Shown here piece after piece: positions 1-12,171 of a stretch of 64,000 nt of DNA. The position numbers and the translations under genes are program-made. How positions within the stretch are numbered: the first letter of the stretch is position 1; each line of letters opens with the position of its first letter. Under the pieces are notes generated by a model that saw only the letters and a program-made list of their open reading frames with translations, was not told the origin of the DNA and made no database searches. Origin of the DNA: Arabidopsis thaliana (taxonomy: Eukaryota > Streptophyta > Magnoliopsida > Brassicales > Brassicaceae); assembly GCF_000001735.4 (NCBI RefSeq), contig NC_003074.8, positions 992,101 through 1,056,100 of the forward strand. The letters run 5' to 3'.

Positions 1-364
1 CAGCAATGAACAAAGCAGAATTAAATGGTGCTCCAGAATTTGTAAGATCGGGTGGTGCTATTTAAATCCAATATCAGAAACACGTCGAACGAGACCAATA
101 GAGCTAGCTTCTGATACATTTCGACTTTGGCGTTTCTCGATCTGTTGTTTCTGCTCCCAAATAAAAATAAAAAAAAATCGGATCGGGGATTTCCCCAAAT
201 CGTAAAATTAGGTTTTGTTCTTCATTTCTAGCCCTAGCTTAGTTTTATCGTTATCTTATTCATTAAGGTTTGATTCTACCTTTGTTTCGCTTCCCTCCTC
301 GAATTTTGCAATTCCGTTATTAAAGGATCCTAGTTTTTCTGGCTCTTGTACTACGTCAAGTTTC
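1..364 (+). promoter_or_regulatory. Upstream and 5' leader of APRL5
   Basis: This left edge holds no recognisable coding sequence. From about 180 onward it is pyrimidine-rich, as in Arabidopsis 5' leaders. The ORF that opens at 215 is in frame with the APRL5 start at 365 but only represents open leader sequence. The next gene to the left is outside the window. Confidence 0.5.
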
Positions 365-2215
365 ATGGATTCTCGAGTTTCGATTCTCTTCGTCTGTGCA
401 ATAGCCGTGTCATGCTTTACGTCTGGGTCTGCTTCATCACCAGTGGACTTTTCCGTTTGCAATTACGAATTCGAGCTGTTTCGATTCGATTTAGAGGCCA
501 AATGTCCTCCTTCTCTGTATCCAACTCCTCCTATTGAGGTACGTTTCTCATATTGTGAGCTCTAAGGTTTGTTTGAAATAAGCGTGAGGTTATGTAACTT
601 ATTATCTATGCGGATTAGACTACTCTTCCAATGCAAATATTGAATTAGGAAACATTGATGGATTTTGATAACTATTAAGCATTGAAGTTGAAGCTCAGAT
701 TCGTCCTCTTGTTCTTCAAGTTTGGATTATCATCTTACCTACTACTGTGACTTGAAACTCTGTTTAGGTTCATAGTTTAATGCTCTTGTAATGCAGATTG
801 TGTAGTAGCTGCTCTGTCCGCAAATATGATATAGCAAATTTTGAATAGGTGTTCTTTGTTTCTTCTAAGGGGATCTGAAGCTTTATTCTTAACTAAAGCA
901 GTGTCAAAATTTTCACTATGCAGGTAGATGGAGACTCACTAGACAGGCTAATGGCTTCACAACATGGAAATGCTTATATGTCTGTACTCTTTTATGCTTC
1001 CTGGTGCCCATTCTCACGTGCTGTGCGCCCTAAGTTTGATATGTTGAGTTCCATGTTTCCTCAAATACAACACCTAGCTGTGGAGCATTCTCAAGCACTG
1101 CCATCGTAAGAAGTCTACTTACTATTGTTTTTCCAAAGACTACATTGTCTATTGTTCTATTTCCATACTAATTAGGATAAATAGCAAGGAAGTGGGATTG
1201 AATGATTCACATCAAGAATTTTTGGGTACTGATAGTTTAGTTTGAGAGTAAAAAAAACTTAAATTGCATATCAGTTATTTAATAACTTGATCCATATAAG
1301 GTGCTTCTTCTTTTCACTTTAGTAGAAGGTCATGTGTGTTTGCTGTTACGTTATCTTACATTTCATTAGCAAATATTCATTTGATCTATCATTAACTAGT
1401 TAGTTCATCATTACCTTATCTGCCTTGTGTATACTAAGTTACTAGTAGGTTCAAGTGCTTTTAGGTTTCTTCATGTGTCTGGCTGTTTCTTTTGTCTTAC
1501 TAACTGGTTTCATTAATTGCTTTGTTGCAGTGTCTTTTCTAGGTATGGTATCCATAGCTTACCTTCAATCCTGATGGTAAATCAAACTTTAAATGCTCGG
1601 TACCATGGTCGAAAGGATCTTATATCCCTGATTGAGTTTTATGAAGAGGCAACAGGTGATACACCAAACCACATCGTCTGCTTTTAATTTCTTTCAGTCT
1701 ACCTGAGTAGTCTTTGTTTTATGTCCAACCTATGACTAGCACATTTTGGGTGGATCGATTTAGAAATAACTGGTTGTTGTTCTGGCTTTCCAGGCCTCCA
1801 ACCTGTCCAGTATGTGGCTGAAGGGGAACCAACAGGCTTAAATGCCGGTGATGGTAACTTGATCACATGGTTGCGCAAGGGGACATCTATTAGAGAAATA
1901 TTCAAACAAGATCCGTTCTTGGTACTATCTCTGCTGTTTATCTGTTTACAAATGGCAATCCTTGTCTTCCCCATAGCTGAATCCCGCATGAGAGCGTTAT
2001 GGGCTTCTTACGTTGCCAATTTGAACTTGGGAAGATTTGGAGAGATAAGCCAACTGTTCAACCGTGGTATTCACATGGTCGATGTGAGGAGGTTATGGTT
2101 GAAACTAAGTCTCGTCAAAACAAGAAACTTCCATGAAAGGGCAAAGAACGCACAAGCTTGGGCTTCATCGCTGGCATCTGTCTCTCTAGGCCAAACTTCA
2201 TCAGACCAATCCTGA
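365..2215 (+). CDS. APRL5: 5'-adenylylsulfate reductase-like 5, thioredoxin-like membrane protein
   Basis: Exons are 365-538, 924-1105, 1531-1655 and 1794-2215, giving 300 aa, which is the length I recall for AT3G03860. The start at 365 opens a signal peptide (about residues 1-22, ending GSAS). A thioredoxin-like fold follows, with YASWCPFS at 82-89: the second cysteine of the usual CxxC is serine, leaving only C86. LPS in exon 3 fits the cis-proline loop. One transmembrane helix lies at about 201-222, followed by a basic, Ser-rich tail. The APRL family resembles the thioredoxin domain of APS reductase but lacks the reductase domain, so sulfate reduction itself is not expected. A role as an endomembrane redox or PDI-like protein is inference. 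Confidence 0.93.
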
Positions 2216-3419
2216 TCTCAAGGGTAAGATCATGTCAGTATTGGGAAGAGATGAGCTTTTAAGTGTGTGCTGGAAATCTGAGAGTTCCTTTAATGAATGT
2301 TATATGACTTATTTGAGTTTGATTTGTCTGCAACGAAGCATGTAAATCCAGGAACAGCTTTGCTTCTGTTTGTGAATATCTTTCTCCCTTTTTTGTTCTA
2401 TAAATTTGAGATGTCTGTTTTTGGCCTCATTTCTTTTACTGAATAATTTGATTGAGTCAGGTAAATTTGTCTGAATTATCTTACGCAGCTTTGTCTTGTA
2501 ATGTCAGTTCGAGTTTGGTTGGCTCTACCATGGTTTCATGTTATGGTACATTATCATCATGTGCATCAGTGCATGTTGCATTATATAGGATACAACATAG
2601 CATTTTATGAGTGTTAGCCTTGCTCACTCTCTACAAATATTATTGAAAGTTGAAACTGAGGATATGTCGGTTTGGTTTAGTATGGTATCATTAATTGCGT
2701 TTTTATTGGGTTACGGTTCTGAATTCTGATTGTGTCAGATATATTTTCTGTTTCTTTTATAGTTAACCAAGGAATAACGTTTTAGCTAGATAGGTATAAA
2801 GAAATAAATATGTAGCCGACTCAAATTTTACTATTAAAATTTATTTGAACAAATTATTATATGATCGGTCTAACCGAAAACCTAGTGATCCAAAAAAATG
2901 ATTTGAATTTAGGAACGAAGACTTCATGAAAGAGGAAGAATTAAGGACCTTGTCAAAGAAGGCAATCAATGGTTCTTCTTCGAATGGGGTCCCCAAAGGA
3001 CCACTTCTTCTTTTGTCACTTCATTGCGTTAGATAAGCTCTAATTCATTTTCGTCACCCACATCTTCAAATCAATTCATTACTTTTTATACCACACGGCA
3101 CACGCGTTATCAAAGCATATTGTGTTGCTTCGTTTAAGAAACGAAATTAGGGTCTCAATCTTATTTCTCTTAATTATTATTATTAATCCAAACATTCTCA
3201 GAACTAGTTTGAATCTTTTATTAAAGGATCTTGAGACCCCTTCACATGGGAGAGAGAAAGAAAGAGAGATAGCGAGAGATGTTACTCCATGAGAATACCA
3301 AACCCACTTCGCTCTAATAATTCAAAAGATTTCACTTTCTCAAACAAAAAAACTTCTCTCTTTCTTTTCTAATTTCTAAAACCCTAATTGAAGTTCCAAC
3401 AAGATCGATCAAGGAGAAG
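2216..3419. other. Intergenic: APRL5 3' end and leader of next gene
   Basis: APRL5 3' UTR runs from 2216 to perhaps 2450. The rest is AT-rich spacer, then a leader with purine-rich GAGAGA runs (3246-3280) and a CT-rich stretch just before 3420. I see no coding potential or repeat worth naming. Confidence 0.5.
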
Positions 3420-5080
3420 ATGGATCTCGAGGATTGGGAATTAGTACTCCCCAAGAACAGCTTCAAGGATCTTGATCTTGATCATGACGAGGATCATCAT
3501 GGAGCCATGGTGATGGACTACTTCCTCTGCCCATCTACTAAAGATCCTCTCCCCAAGACAGAGTCTCCTCCAAGATCCAAAGTGGTCCCTAAAAAGATTC
3601 TTCAAGTTCCCATAGCTTGGGAAGCCGTGTTGGATCAAGACAACACGAAGATACCCAATAACCCTGATCTTGAACCGGATCCGCATCCGGATCCGGATTC
3701 AAAACCGACCCTTTCGACGGACTCTGTTTCGTCACCAAGAGTTTCCTTCAAGATCATGAAGGACACTGAATTTGCCGACATGAAAATTGACCCACCAGCG
3801 AGGATCACGAGTCCTCTGCCTCAGATCGATGATGCTGCTTCGAAACCCTCTGATTTAGAAGGAGGGGATGACTTGCGAGACAAGAAAGAAGTTGTTTTGG
3901 AGGAAGAAGATGAAGATGGTAGTGGTGGTGAGAGATTGAATCTGTGGAAGGCTGGTCTCAATGGGATTGGAGCAATCTGTTCTTTTGGGGTTGCAGCTGC
4001 TGCTGCTACCGTATGTGTCTTCTTCCTCGGACACAACAATATCAAAATCTGTAAGAACAAGAACCAGATGCTTCGGTTCCAGATTTACTCCGATGATAAT
4101 AAGGTAATGTTCTTAATTAGTTAAATGAATTTATTTTATTTTTCTTTATGATATATCTTTGAATGTTCTCAGTTAAATAATTTAATGAAAAATTATTGGT
4201 TTTATGTGAGTAGTTTCGTCTTGAGGCGAATATATACTAACAATTGTTTTACATATTTAATCAGAAAACGATAAATGTAAAAAGTTTTTGTGTTTTATTT
4301 CCGAGATGGTGTTTTGTATATTGATAAATTATATGATATGAAAGAAAAGGGAGTGATAGATTTGGATAAGAGACTGTATAGAATATATAATCCACCTACA
4401 AAAAATTAGTATTTGTTAAGATGAACCAAAATAGTGAAAAGGGGTGGTGGAATATTATTTTCTAATGTTAATGGTTCATGACGATTAGTTCGTAATCTGT
4501 CTGCTTGATTGTATAAAAGTTATAGTTTTGATGTATTCTATAAATTGTATGATTAACTGATTGATAACACTTTTGATTCAAACTATAGAAATAAGTTTTG
4601 AATATTTTAATCTCACCAAATGATAAGGTCAAGTTTACGTGTTTAAGTGAACAATCTTTAGAATTGAAGAGAACTATTCTTGTTTTACCTTTGTACGTAC
4701 GTTTTGTTTTATGATTGTTTCTTGTGCTAACGTCAAAGCGATAAGAAGAAATTTTCTTCGTTTACTAAATATAGCATATAGCCATGTAACAAACCCATTA
4801 AAGACATATCAAAATCCTAATTAAAAGCATTACAATAACATACTTGATAACTGTTTAAACATGTTTGTAGTAATATACTAACATTTGTTGATCATCAATA
4901 CTTCACCAATCTCTACAATTTGAATTTGTTGATAAAATTTTGTTTCATTGTTGGTGGATGCAGAGGATGAAAGAAGTTGTGAATCATGCAACAAAGCTCA
5001 ATGAAGCAATCTTTGGTATGAAAGGTGTTCCTGTCGTAAGAGCTCAAATATCTTTTGGGGGTCACTACGATGGACTTTGA
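3420..5080 (+). CDS. Acidic single-pass membrane protein of unknown function (AT3G03870)
   Basis: Two exons, 3420-4103 and 4964-5080, give 266 aa. The N-terminus opens with a conserved-looking block (DLEDWELVLP). It is followed by a proline/aspartate-rich low-complexity part with DPHPDPD at about 87-93, then a run of glutamate and aspartate at about 155-168. One hydrophobic helix lies at about 182-204 (GIGAICSFGVAAAAATVCVFF). The tail is basic then mixed and ends HYDGL. The 860-bp intron separates the last 39 codons. I take it to be a plant-specific family (DUF6821-like, from memory) with no known biochemistry. The sequence supports only a membrane-anchored, largely disordered acidic protein with a short globular tail. 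Confidence 0.85.
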
Positions 5081-6022
5081 ATCTCAGCCATCATAATAGT
5101 TCATAATGTACATACATGAATGTAGTATAAGGTTTTGTAAATTTCTATTATTTTGTTCAAATATTGATTAATTATGTGGTGTTAATAGATCTTTGTGAAA
5201 TTTCATGTAATTTTTTATTATTATTATTGTCAGTAAGAAGTTAAGAACGCATAAATCATTTTATAATTTTCTCAAGGCATGTATGTCACATAAAGCCATA
5301 CTTTTATTTTACTTTCCTTGAATACTCAATTACTCATAAAGCCATACTTCAATTTTTTTTAATATATAAAGGATATGAATTGCTGAATATTACCAACATT
5401 AGTATTTTTTAAAAGGATATTGATTATTGGAATAGATTTTTTAAGCTATTATGAATTATCCCCAAAAAGAGAGGAAAATAGCTCCATTTTCAAGCTATTG
5501 TTCCTTAAAGACCATTGGCAGTAATTTTTAAAAGGTAATAAAAGTCATTTGCCAGTGGGAAAAAGGGCTAGACCGTAAATTACCACACTCGGTCTCAAAT
5601 CAGACCGTCAATTTTATAATCGAACGGTTAGTAAAGAACCCAAAGAGATGCCCTAAAGGCATATAAACCACCTTTACCTCCCATTTTACAGAGTCGGTAG
5701 ATAGAGAGAAAGACGCTTCTGGTCAGTTTTCGTTAAACCCGCCGGAGAAACTAGCGACTACGGTGGTCGAACCCGTCTGACGTCGTAGAATTCATCGTAA
5801 TCTTCACTTCCTTTCTTCCCCGACAAAATCATCGATCTGTGTTTGCCAATCAGATTCACCGGAACTTCTAGGTAACTTGAGAACAATTTGCAGAGCTCAC
5901 GCTTCCTTGTCTAATTTCTCTTCACATCAATTTGAATCAATCTCTCTTTTGATTTTCAGTTCCTAACATTGAAAATAATCTTCACTTTTGGATAAATTTT
6001 TCAGTTAGGACGATTGTGAAAA
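5081..6022. other. Intergenic: AT-rich spacer and leader of the DUF1639 gene
   Basis: AT-rich 3' flank to about 5460, then a promoter-like stretch. The leader appears spliced or long: GC-richer sequence from 5690 to 5880 looks transcribed. No open frame of note. Confidence 0.4.
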
Positions 6023-6929
6023 ATGTCGTCATCGTTAGAACAAGAAATCTTCTTACAGTGGGGAAACAAGAAGAGATTGAGATGTCTTAGAGCCAAAGCC
6101 AAAAAGATCTCTCGTTCTAAAAACTCTTCTCGCTTTCTAGGTCAAGATACCGTCCTCCTTCAATCCTCTAGATTCTCCAGGTTAACTTTGTGATTCCTTT
6201 ATTTACTGTTGTGAAATTGCTCAATTCCACTCTTGGCATCGAAGCCAAAGACTCATAATTTCTTGGTGGGTTTTTGTAGAGGATCAGAAGGAGCAATCCT
6301 CAGATCTGGACTACCAGATCGCCGGAGACCGTCTCCGGAGAAAGAGGAGAGGTATTATACTACGAGAGGTGTAGTGGATAACATTGGGAAAGATTGTTTA
6401 GATGGAAACATCAATGGAGAAGATAGCAACAACAAGGAAGAGAGTATGTGGCCTAAGCTCTTTATAACATTATCAAACAAAGAGAAAGAAGAAGATTTCA
6501 TGGCTATGAAAGGTTGCAAACCTTCTCATAGGCCTAAGAAGAGAGCTAAACTCATCCAAAGAAGCTTACTTGTTAGTTTCCCATACTCTTTTTTGTCGTT
6601 TTTAGAAAAGTGTTCTGAAGATTCTTCAGTTGTCTGTTTATAGTTTTGAGAATAATGTGTTGTCTGATTTTAAACAGTTGGTGAGTCCTGGAACATGGTT
6701 GGCTGATTTGTGCCCTGATAGATACGATGTTAGGGTGAAGAAGAGCTCTAAGAAGGTATGACCTTTTTATCAATTTCATTCCAGTGATCCATCAATAGTG
6801 ATTGAGATTGTATTTGCTTTACTTTTTGTTAGAGATATGAAAATGATGATGGTGTGTGTTGTGTTTGTGTTGCAGAGGCGAGCAAGAGGGCTAAAAGCCA
6901 TGGGAAACATGGAGACTGATTCAGATTGA
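6023..6929 (+). CDS. DUF1639 family protein (AT3G03880)
   Basis: Exons 6023-6180, 6280-6571, 6678-6755 and 6876-6929 give 193 aa. The start at 6023 opens MSSSLEQEIFLQWGNKKRLR. The middle is charged and low in complexity. The C-terminal half carries the DUF1639 signature as I know it: SHRPKKRAKLIQRSLL, then SPGTWLADLCPDRYDVRVKK, ending in a basic RRARGLKAMG segment and an acidic tip. Basic clusters suggest nuclear localisation, but this is inference and no reaction is known. Each exon ends at a clean GT donor and the four exons close in frame. The family is plant-specific. Confidence 0.88.
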
Positions 6930-7566
6930 CAAGTTTTAAGATTAGTTTACTAGAAATGTTTGCGTATTGATTTAAGCTAACTTTCGTGGGTTTCCTTAAG
7001 CAATCTTTAAGAATGTATTTTAGATGAAATTATTCGGTTGAGCACTTTGAACACAAGGATATATCATTTCTTTGTGACAATGTATGTACCTGTTGTAACT
7101 TGTAACCCTATCCTAATCTATTGTTTCAGATAATGTACTTTAGTCCTATTTGGCGGCACTTAATCATGGGCTCAAGTGTAACCAATTATTGTATGACATA
7201 TACTATCTTCATTTTCTTTGTGATGGAACAATGACAAATCTGTTACAAAATGCGTTTGAAATGAGAATCGGTCACTGGATTTGACTGGGAAAAGATAGAA
7301 AAGTAATGCAAGTTCTACTTAACTTTTCTGAAATCAAACGCATGGTAAAGGGATTAAGCATTCATGAATGCCAATACAACTTCAGAAATCTTTATTGATA
7401 ACTTTTTTTCATGTATACATCTAGTTCTAGTCTTGTTGAGATATATACAGGACTAAATGAGTGTTCTTTTTGCAACTGATAGATAAGATAAAATGTGTAT
7501 TGGAGGAAGCTTTTCTTGTTGTAGCAGGATTCAGATGGAAGAGCTTTTCCATCTTTATTTTAGCAA
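6930..7566. other. Convergent intergenic region, DUF1639 gene / HOZ
   Basis: Two convergent 3' ends face each other. The sequence is AT-rich, with AATAAA-like signals but no coding signal. The open frame at 7461-7694 overlaps the antisense of HOZ's last exon and is not supported. Confidence 0.45.
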
Positions 7567-9896
7567 CTAATTGGACTTGGCAGCTTGAAGCATTTCCACA
7601 ATCAATGTCTTTACATCCCTGGAAACACCACCACCATTCAAGAGTTAATCAGTTTTGGAGCACTCTGATGGAGAAAGAGAATCAGTGGTTTTAACTCTAG
7701 ACAGAAACCCTGAACATAACTGTAATGCAGAGTGTCTTACTTTCTGTCTTGTGCGCGTCTTGGAAACGGAACTCGGAGTTTGAAGGTGTTCCCTTGAAGA
7801 GTAGCCTGCCACAAGGAAATGGACAAATGTTTCATACACTGAAAGATATGGATGAGAGGAAGGAGGGATTTCATGTTTAGAAAACACACCTTAACATTGA
7901 AACCAAGGCTATCCAAATCCAGCATCAAGGCGCTTTCCACCTGACATTCAAGGAAGTTTACTCATTCTATAGTTTAATTGTGATGTATATGAATATATTG
8001 GTATAATGTGATCGTCTGTCGAAGAAAAACAGTACTAGGCTTAACCAGATTTCATAGAACTGAATAGTATTACTTACAGGTATGGATGTTATATTATGTA
8101 CAATGGCTTTGGTATCCTCTTCATGGTCTTTATTCATGTGAGACTGCCAAAATGAAAAGGAATTAGTAAACATCCACTACTATATGTTGAAAAAAAGTTG
8201 TACTGGGGATATCATTGTTATACCGTTACAGGTTTTGCATACTGAGCTATAGGATCGACTTTGGCTGCTTGGTACTCCTCTTTGCTAAATTCTGCAAATG
8301 GAGATTTCAGTGAGTAAGTAAACTGGATCGCATAAGAGTTAACAAGAAGAAGCAGTAAGATACCTCCAGATCCAAGAAAAGCAGTTGCAACCCCTGAAAC
8401 ATATCTGACCACTTTCGGTTCAATTCGCATAAAGCTGAAGTCCCCAAAATCAACCTTTGGAGTTTCAAGAAAAAAAGGTTCAGTTAACTTAATTGAGATG
8501 TCATGATACATTGTCATTGGGAAGTTCTTCATTTTCTAGTCATTACAAGAAAGGGTATTTACCCAGAAAGCTTTGGGATGCTTGGCTAAATAGGCAGATC
8601 GAACAGCTGCTTGATCTTTTTCAGAAACCTGAATAATACATAGAAAAACATTCAAGCATTGTATTTGAATGTAAGTGCATATAAAGCAGCACAGCTAAAT
8701 ACATACCAACACTGCATCACCATGTAAGGTGATCCTCAAACCAGTCCTATCCTCTGGGTCTCTAGCAATTAGTAATGAGCATTTTGGATTAGCTAAGAGA
8801 TCCTGAAAACGGCAGAAATTCTCCACATGACATCTAGAACTGAAAAAGTAGACAGTGACTTATCCTAAGTCCTTGAATAAGAAGCAAACCTTTGTATGAA
8901 CTGCCAAGCTACTAACTGCCAGAATCGGAGAACCATCAGCATCACATGCAAAATCAACCATTGACCCTGAAGGATAACCCTCATACTTCTGCACCAGATC
9001 AAAATTTCGGTAAATGAGAGAAAGTCACAGTGGCTTTTGAAATTACATCATATGACATGGTGACCAATAATCAGAATCCTAGGACTTCAGTACACACCCT
9101 TATTTCTCTATGAGAAATCATATTCATAACTAATTGCTCACCTGAGAAAAAGTGGAAAGCATACCGCATATGCTACCATTAAGCACAGTTCGGATTTCTT
9201 CGACTGGGGAAAGACGAGCAGCCTTCTCCTGAAAATTAGACGACCACATATCACTACTTTAAAACTCATTTCACATCGCATTGAGAACATAGATATATTC
9301 AGCTAGCATGGTTACAAAATTGGCAAATTAGTTACCTCGTGAGCTTGAATCAATTTAAAAACATCTGTATCACTGTTGCCACTCCCGTAAGACACAGCCT
9401 GATTAGTAGAAGTACATGACACAAAGTTAGAAGTTTTCAACAGTTGACGAATATAACTTTCCCCTTTCAAGTTAACATAGCATACTCGTAGAGCTTTATA
9501 TGCACAAGTCTGGCATTTTGAAAAAGATTCGACCTTTTCTTTCTCTGATCATAAAAAATAAAATTCATATATATAATCGGCGCAAAAATTACAGATCAAC
9601 GAGCCACATCAATCAAGATACAGATTCACTGATTTTCCTGACCAATAAAACTCACCCACTACAAGTCTACAATCCAAAACCAGAACACAGATTCATCAAT
9701 AAAACTCCAAACATTGAATCCTCCAGATAGGTACCTGAGAAGAAGACTGAGCTGCTGAGGCCATGGTGAGAGGAGAAAATCGACGGCGGACGGTGGAAAA
9801 AGAGACGGCGGAGATTGAAGCTCGATGGATGATACATCTAGGAACTAATCTAGCGGTGATTAAAGGCGTTGAGAAATGAGCCACAAGCGACTTCAT
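7567..9896 (-). CDS. HOZ: HugZ-like FMN-binding split-barrel protein, plastid-targeted
   Basis: Twelve exons in transcript order: 9896-9735, 9398-9336, 9228-9142, 8988-8890, 8802-8707, 8628-8563, 8454-8364, 8291-8224, 8143-8078, 7940-7890, 7805-7741, 7618-7567, giving 321 aa, the length I recall for AT3G03890. The ATG at 9896 opens a Ser/Arg-rich, acid-poor presequence of about 50 aa, typical of a plastid transit peptide; the longer frame above it would need a GTG start. The split-barrel core follows (GMLSTFS; YPSGSMVDFACDADGSPIL; SLLIARDPEDRTGLRITLHG), then a DUF2470-like C-terminal domain (SHMNKDHEEDTKAIV). The family includes dimeric barrels related to non-canonical heme oxygenases; a regulatory rather than clear catalytic role is my recollection. 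The last intron matters: without splicing at 7741, translation stops two bases later at residue 305. Confidence 0.93.
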
Positions 9897-10874
9897 CTTC
9901 TTCCCCACGAAACGAAACCTTCGTTGTTCTTTGGTTTACACGTCTCTGCTTATTTCTCTCCTGTGACGACAACAATTCCACACAACCCGGTTTGGTTCTG
10001 TGTGTATTTAAATGTTTCCGGTTTATTCTGGTATTAAATTTGTATGTCCCTTTCGGTTTACAAACAAACAAAATTACATTACAATCAGAACAAAAATTAC
10101 ACAATCAAAAGTCGAAATTTAACAGACGATTCATGGAAACGCGCCGGTAACTTAATCGGAATGAGTACGGTGATCAACTCCGGCGCCGGAATCGAAGCAT
10201 AGGTATGATCCTAGAGAGGAAGCGAGACGGCGGAGTTGGAGGAGAGGGATGCAGAAGATGAAATGGATGACGGTGGCGCGAGGAAGTATCTCGGGGTTAC
10301 ACGCAACATATTGCCAGAGATCCGCCGACAGATTAACTGTTGTCTCCACCAATCGACTATTCAACACCATTCTTGTCTCAAAATTGCCTCGTGATCGTGT
10401 TTTGTTTTGTTCTTTATTTATATTGCAGAACTCAGGATCTAAAAGTTAGGAAAATTGCAAACAGAACCCTCTCTTTTACGAACTATTCAAATAAGATCGA
10501 CAGTTTTTTCTGAATCTATTTATTCACTAACATAACTAAAACTATTGTTTTTGACCCCCAAAAAAACTAAAATTCTAAATACTATGACACTATGTAAATT
10601 AATGGTTGTCTTAGTATAATCGTTGTATCGTAGTATAAATTAACAATGAAAACAATGGCATGGCTCTTGTTGTTGTATAGGATCGAATTCTGGTATTGAC
10701 TGACTAGAGTTTCAGTGTAGAAGACAAGTTTCAGAAGAAGGAGAAGAAGCTATATATGTCTTCATTAGTTGAAACTTCTTAAGAATTTGCAGTGTTTCAG
10801 GAAAGTAACAAACAGAGAACACCCATAAAAAGTAAAAGGAAAAACAAATCTCGGTCGTTAGATTATGATGGACG
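9897..10874. other. Intergenic: HOZ promoter and APK3 3' flank
   Basis: The HOZ upstream region occupies 9897 to about 10140. A GC-rich island at about 10140-10390 has coding-like composition (see findings) but no intact gene. From 10450 to 10874 the sequence is AT-rich and probably includes the APK3 3' UTR. Confidence 0.45.
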
Positions 10875-12171
10875 TTACTCGTTTTGAAGGAAACCTTTGT
10901 CTTCTAGATAAGAGATCACTTCCTCAGCCATAGCTACAGGGGAAGGACACTCTCCCTCTTTCTCTTTCAACTCTATCTGTTATGTTTCAAAACATACAAA
11001 AGAAACAGAGAAACGTATTCACATACGCGTTGTTTGCAATATTCTTGAAGAAGAATCTTATGTTCACATGGATCACATACCTCACAGTTCAAGGGAGACT
11101 CATACGGATCATCTATTCCTGTGAAACCTACACAAAAGGGTATGAAGAAAAAAAAACTTTTATAGAACAACTCAAATGATATTGAAGCAACTTGCTATCT
11201 TCTGTTTATATGGAACCTTGAAGCTATGTTATCTCACCTTTGATCTTTCCTGCACGTGCAAGCTTGTATAGGCCTTTAGGGTCCCTTGCTTCACACAATT
11301 GCAGAGACATGTTCATGAAAACCTAACAAATTTGGCCACAATATCAAACAAGATGTTTTTAAGATCCAACCGAATGGGGGTTACAAACTGTAAAGCCTGG
11401 TTTTGAATAGCTTGCCTCAATAAAAGATGAATTCTGTATCATTTCCCTGCAGGCGTCACGGTCTTTTCTATACGGGGATATGAGGCTGGCAATACAGATT
11501 AAACCAGCATCCGCAAAGAGTTTGGCTACTTCTCCTGCATTTAGAACAAATTGTTGGTCTTCTTTAGTATTTTGCCCTTTAGAGAAGTTTCTTTCAACAT
11601 TAACCAGAATCTATCAGCTTTTAGGTGTATACCAATATGTATATCAATGAGGTATTGGTACCATGTAAACTATCACTACATATGAGACACCTTTTTAAAG
11701 GATTTGCATTTGTATTAGTGAGTTTCTTCGGAATCAGACTTTCATCAACTGAAAGCAAAAGATAGTAAGCAACTATGTACTACTTACCGACCCTGCGTAT
11801 ATTTTCCACTCTATCCTCTGCCTTGAAACCAAGATCTTTGTTCAAACCATGACGAAGATTGTCACCATCAAGAATATATGATAGCTTTCCCCGGTTGTTC
11901 AGCTCTCTACTAAGCGAGCAAGCTAACGTGCTTTTCCCTGCACAAAGTTTGAGGCTAAGATTTTAGAATATAGACAGAGATATAAAGAAGGCATCTTAAG
12001 TAAGTATCACAATGGGAAAAGAATTTAAGATTTTTTAGAAGATTGACCTGAGCCACTGAGCCCTGTGATCCACACCACACAACCCTTCTGATTTAACAAC
12101 TTCTGCCTTTCAGTTTTCCCAATGGGGGATTCTTGCCAAAATATGTTCGTTGAATTTCCCACTGTCGACAT
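10875..12171 (-). CDS. APK3: Adenylylsulfate (APS) kinase 3, cytosolic form
   Basis: Exons in transcript order: 12171-12048, 11937-11788, 11534-11416, 11322-11238, 11127-11081, 10976-10875, giving 208 aa. The enzyme phosphorylates APS with ATP to PAPS, the donor for sulfotransferases. The P-loop GLSGSGKST is at residues 37-45. [15 protein letters not shown] and the [14 protein letters not shown] active loop (S111) are intact. No transit peptide precedes the core, which agrees with the known cytosolic location of APK3, unlike plastid APK1, 2 and 4. Intron 3 starts with GC instead of GT (11415-11414), after a strong GAG|GCAAGC context. A 5' UTR intron is visible, with donor at 12691-12690 and acceptor ending at 12247. 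Confidence 0.96.

Noticed and set aside
7737..7940. HOZ ending at residue 305 with a stop just after AQDRK
   Set aside because: A good donor overlaps that stop, and a 52-nt last exon (7618-7567) restores the known 321 aa. I kept the short form only as an isoform finding.
9696..9908. HOZ start at 9908 (MGKK...)
   Set aside because: The codon there is GTG; the first ATG in frame is at 9896. The same applies to GAR1 (GTG at 18294) and MLK2 (TTG at 26159).
365..12171. A sulfate-assimilation gene cluster (APRL5 with APK3)
   Set aside because: Three unrelated genes lie between them, APRL proteins lack the reductase domain, and the orientations differ. Proximity looks accidental.
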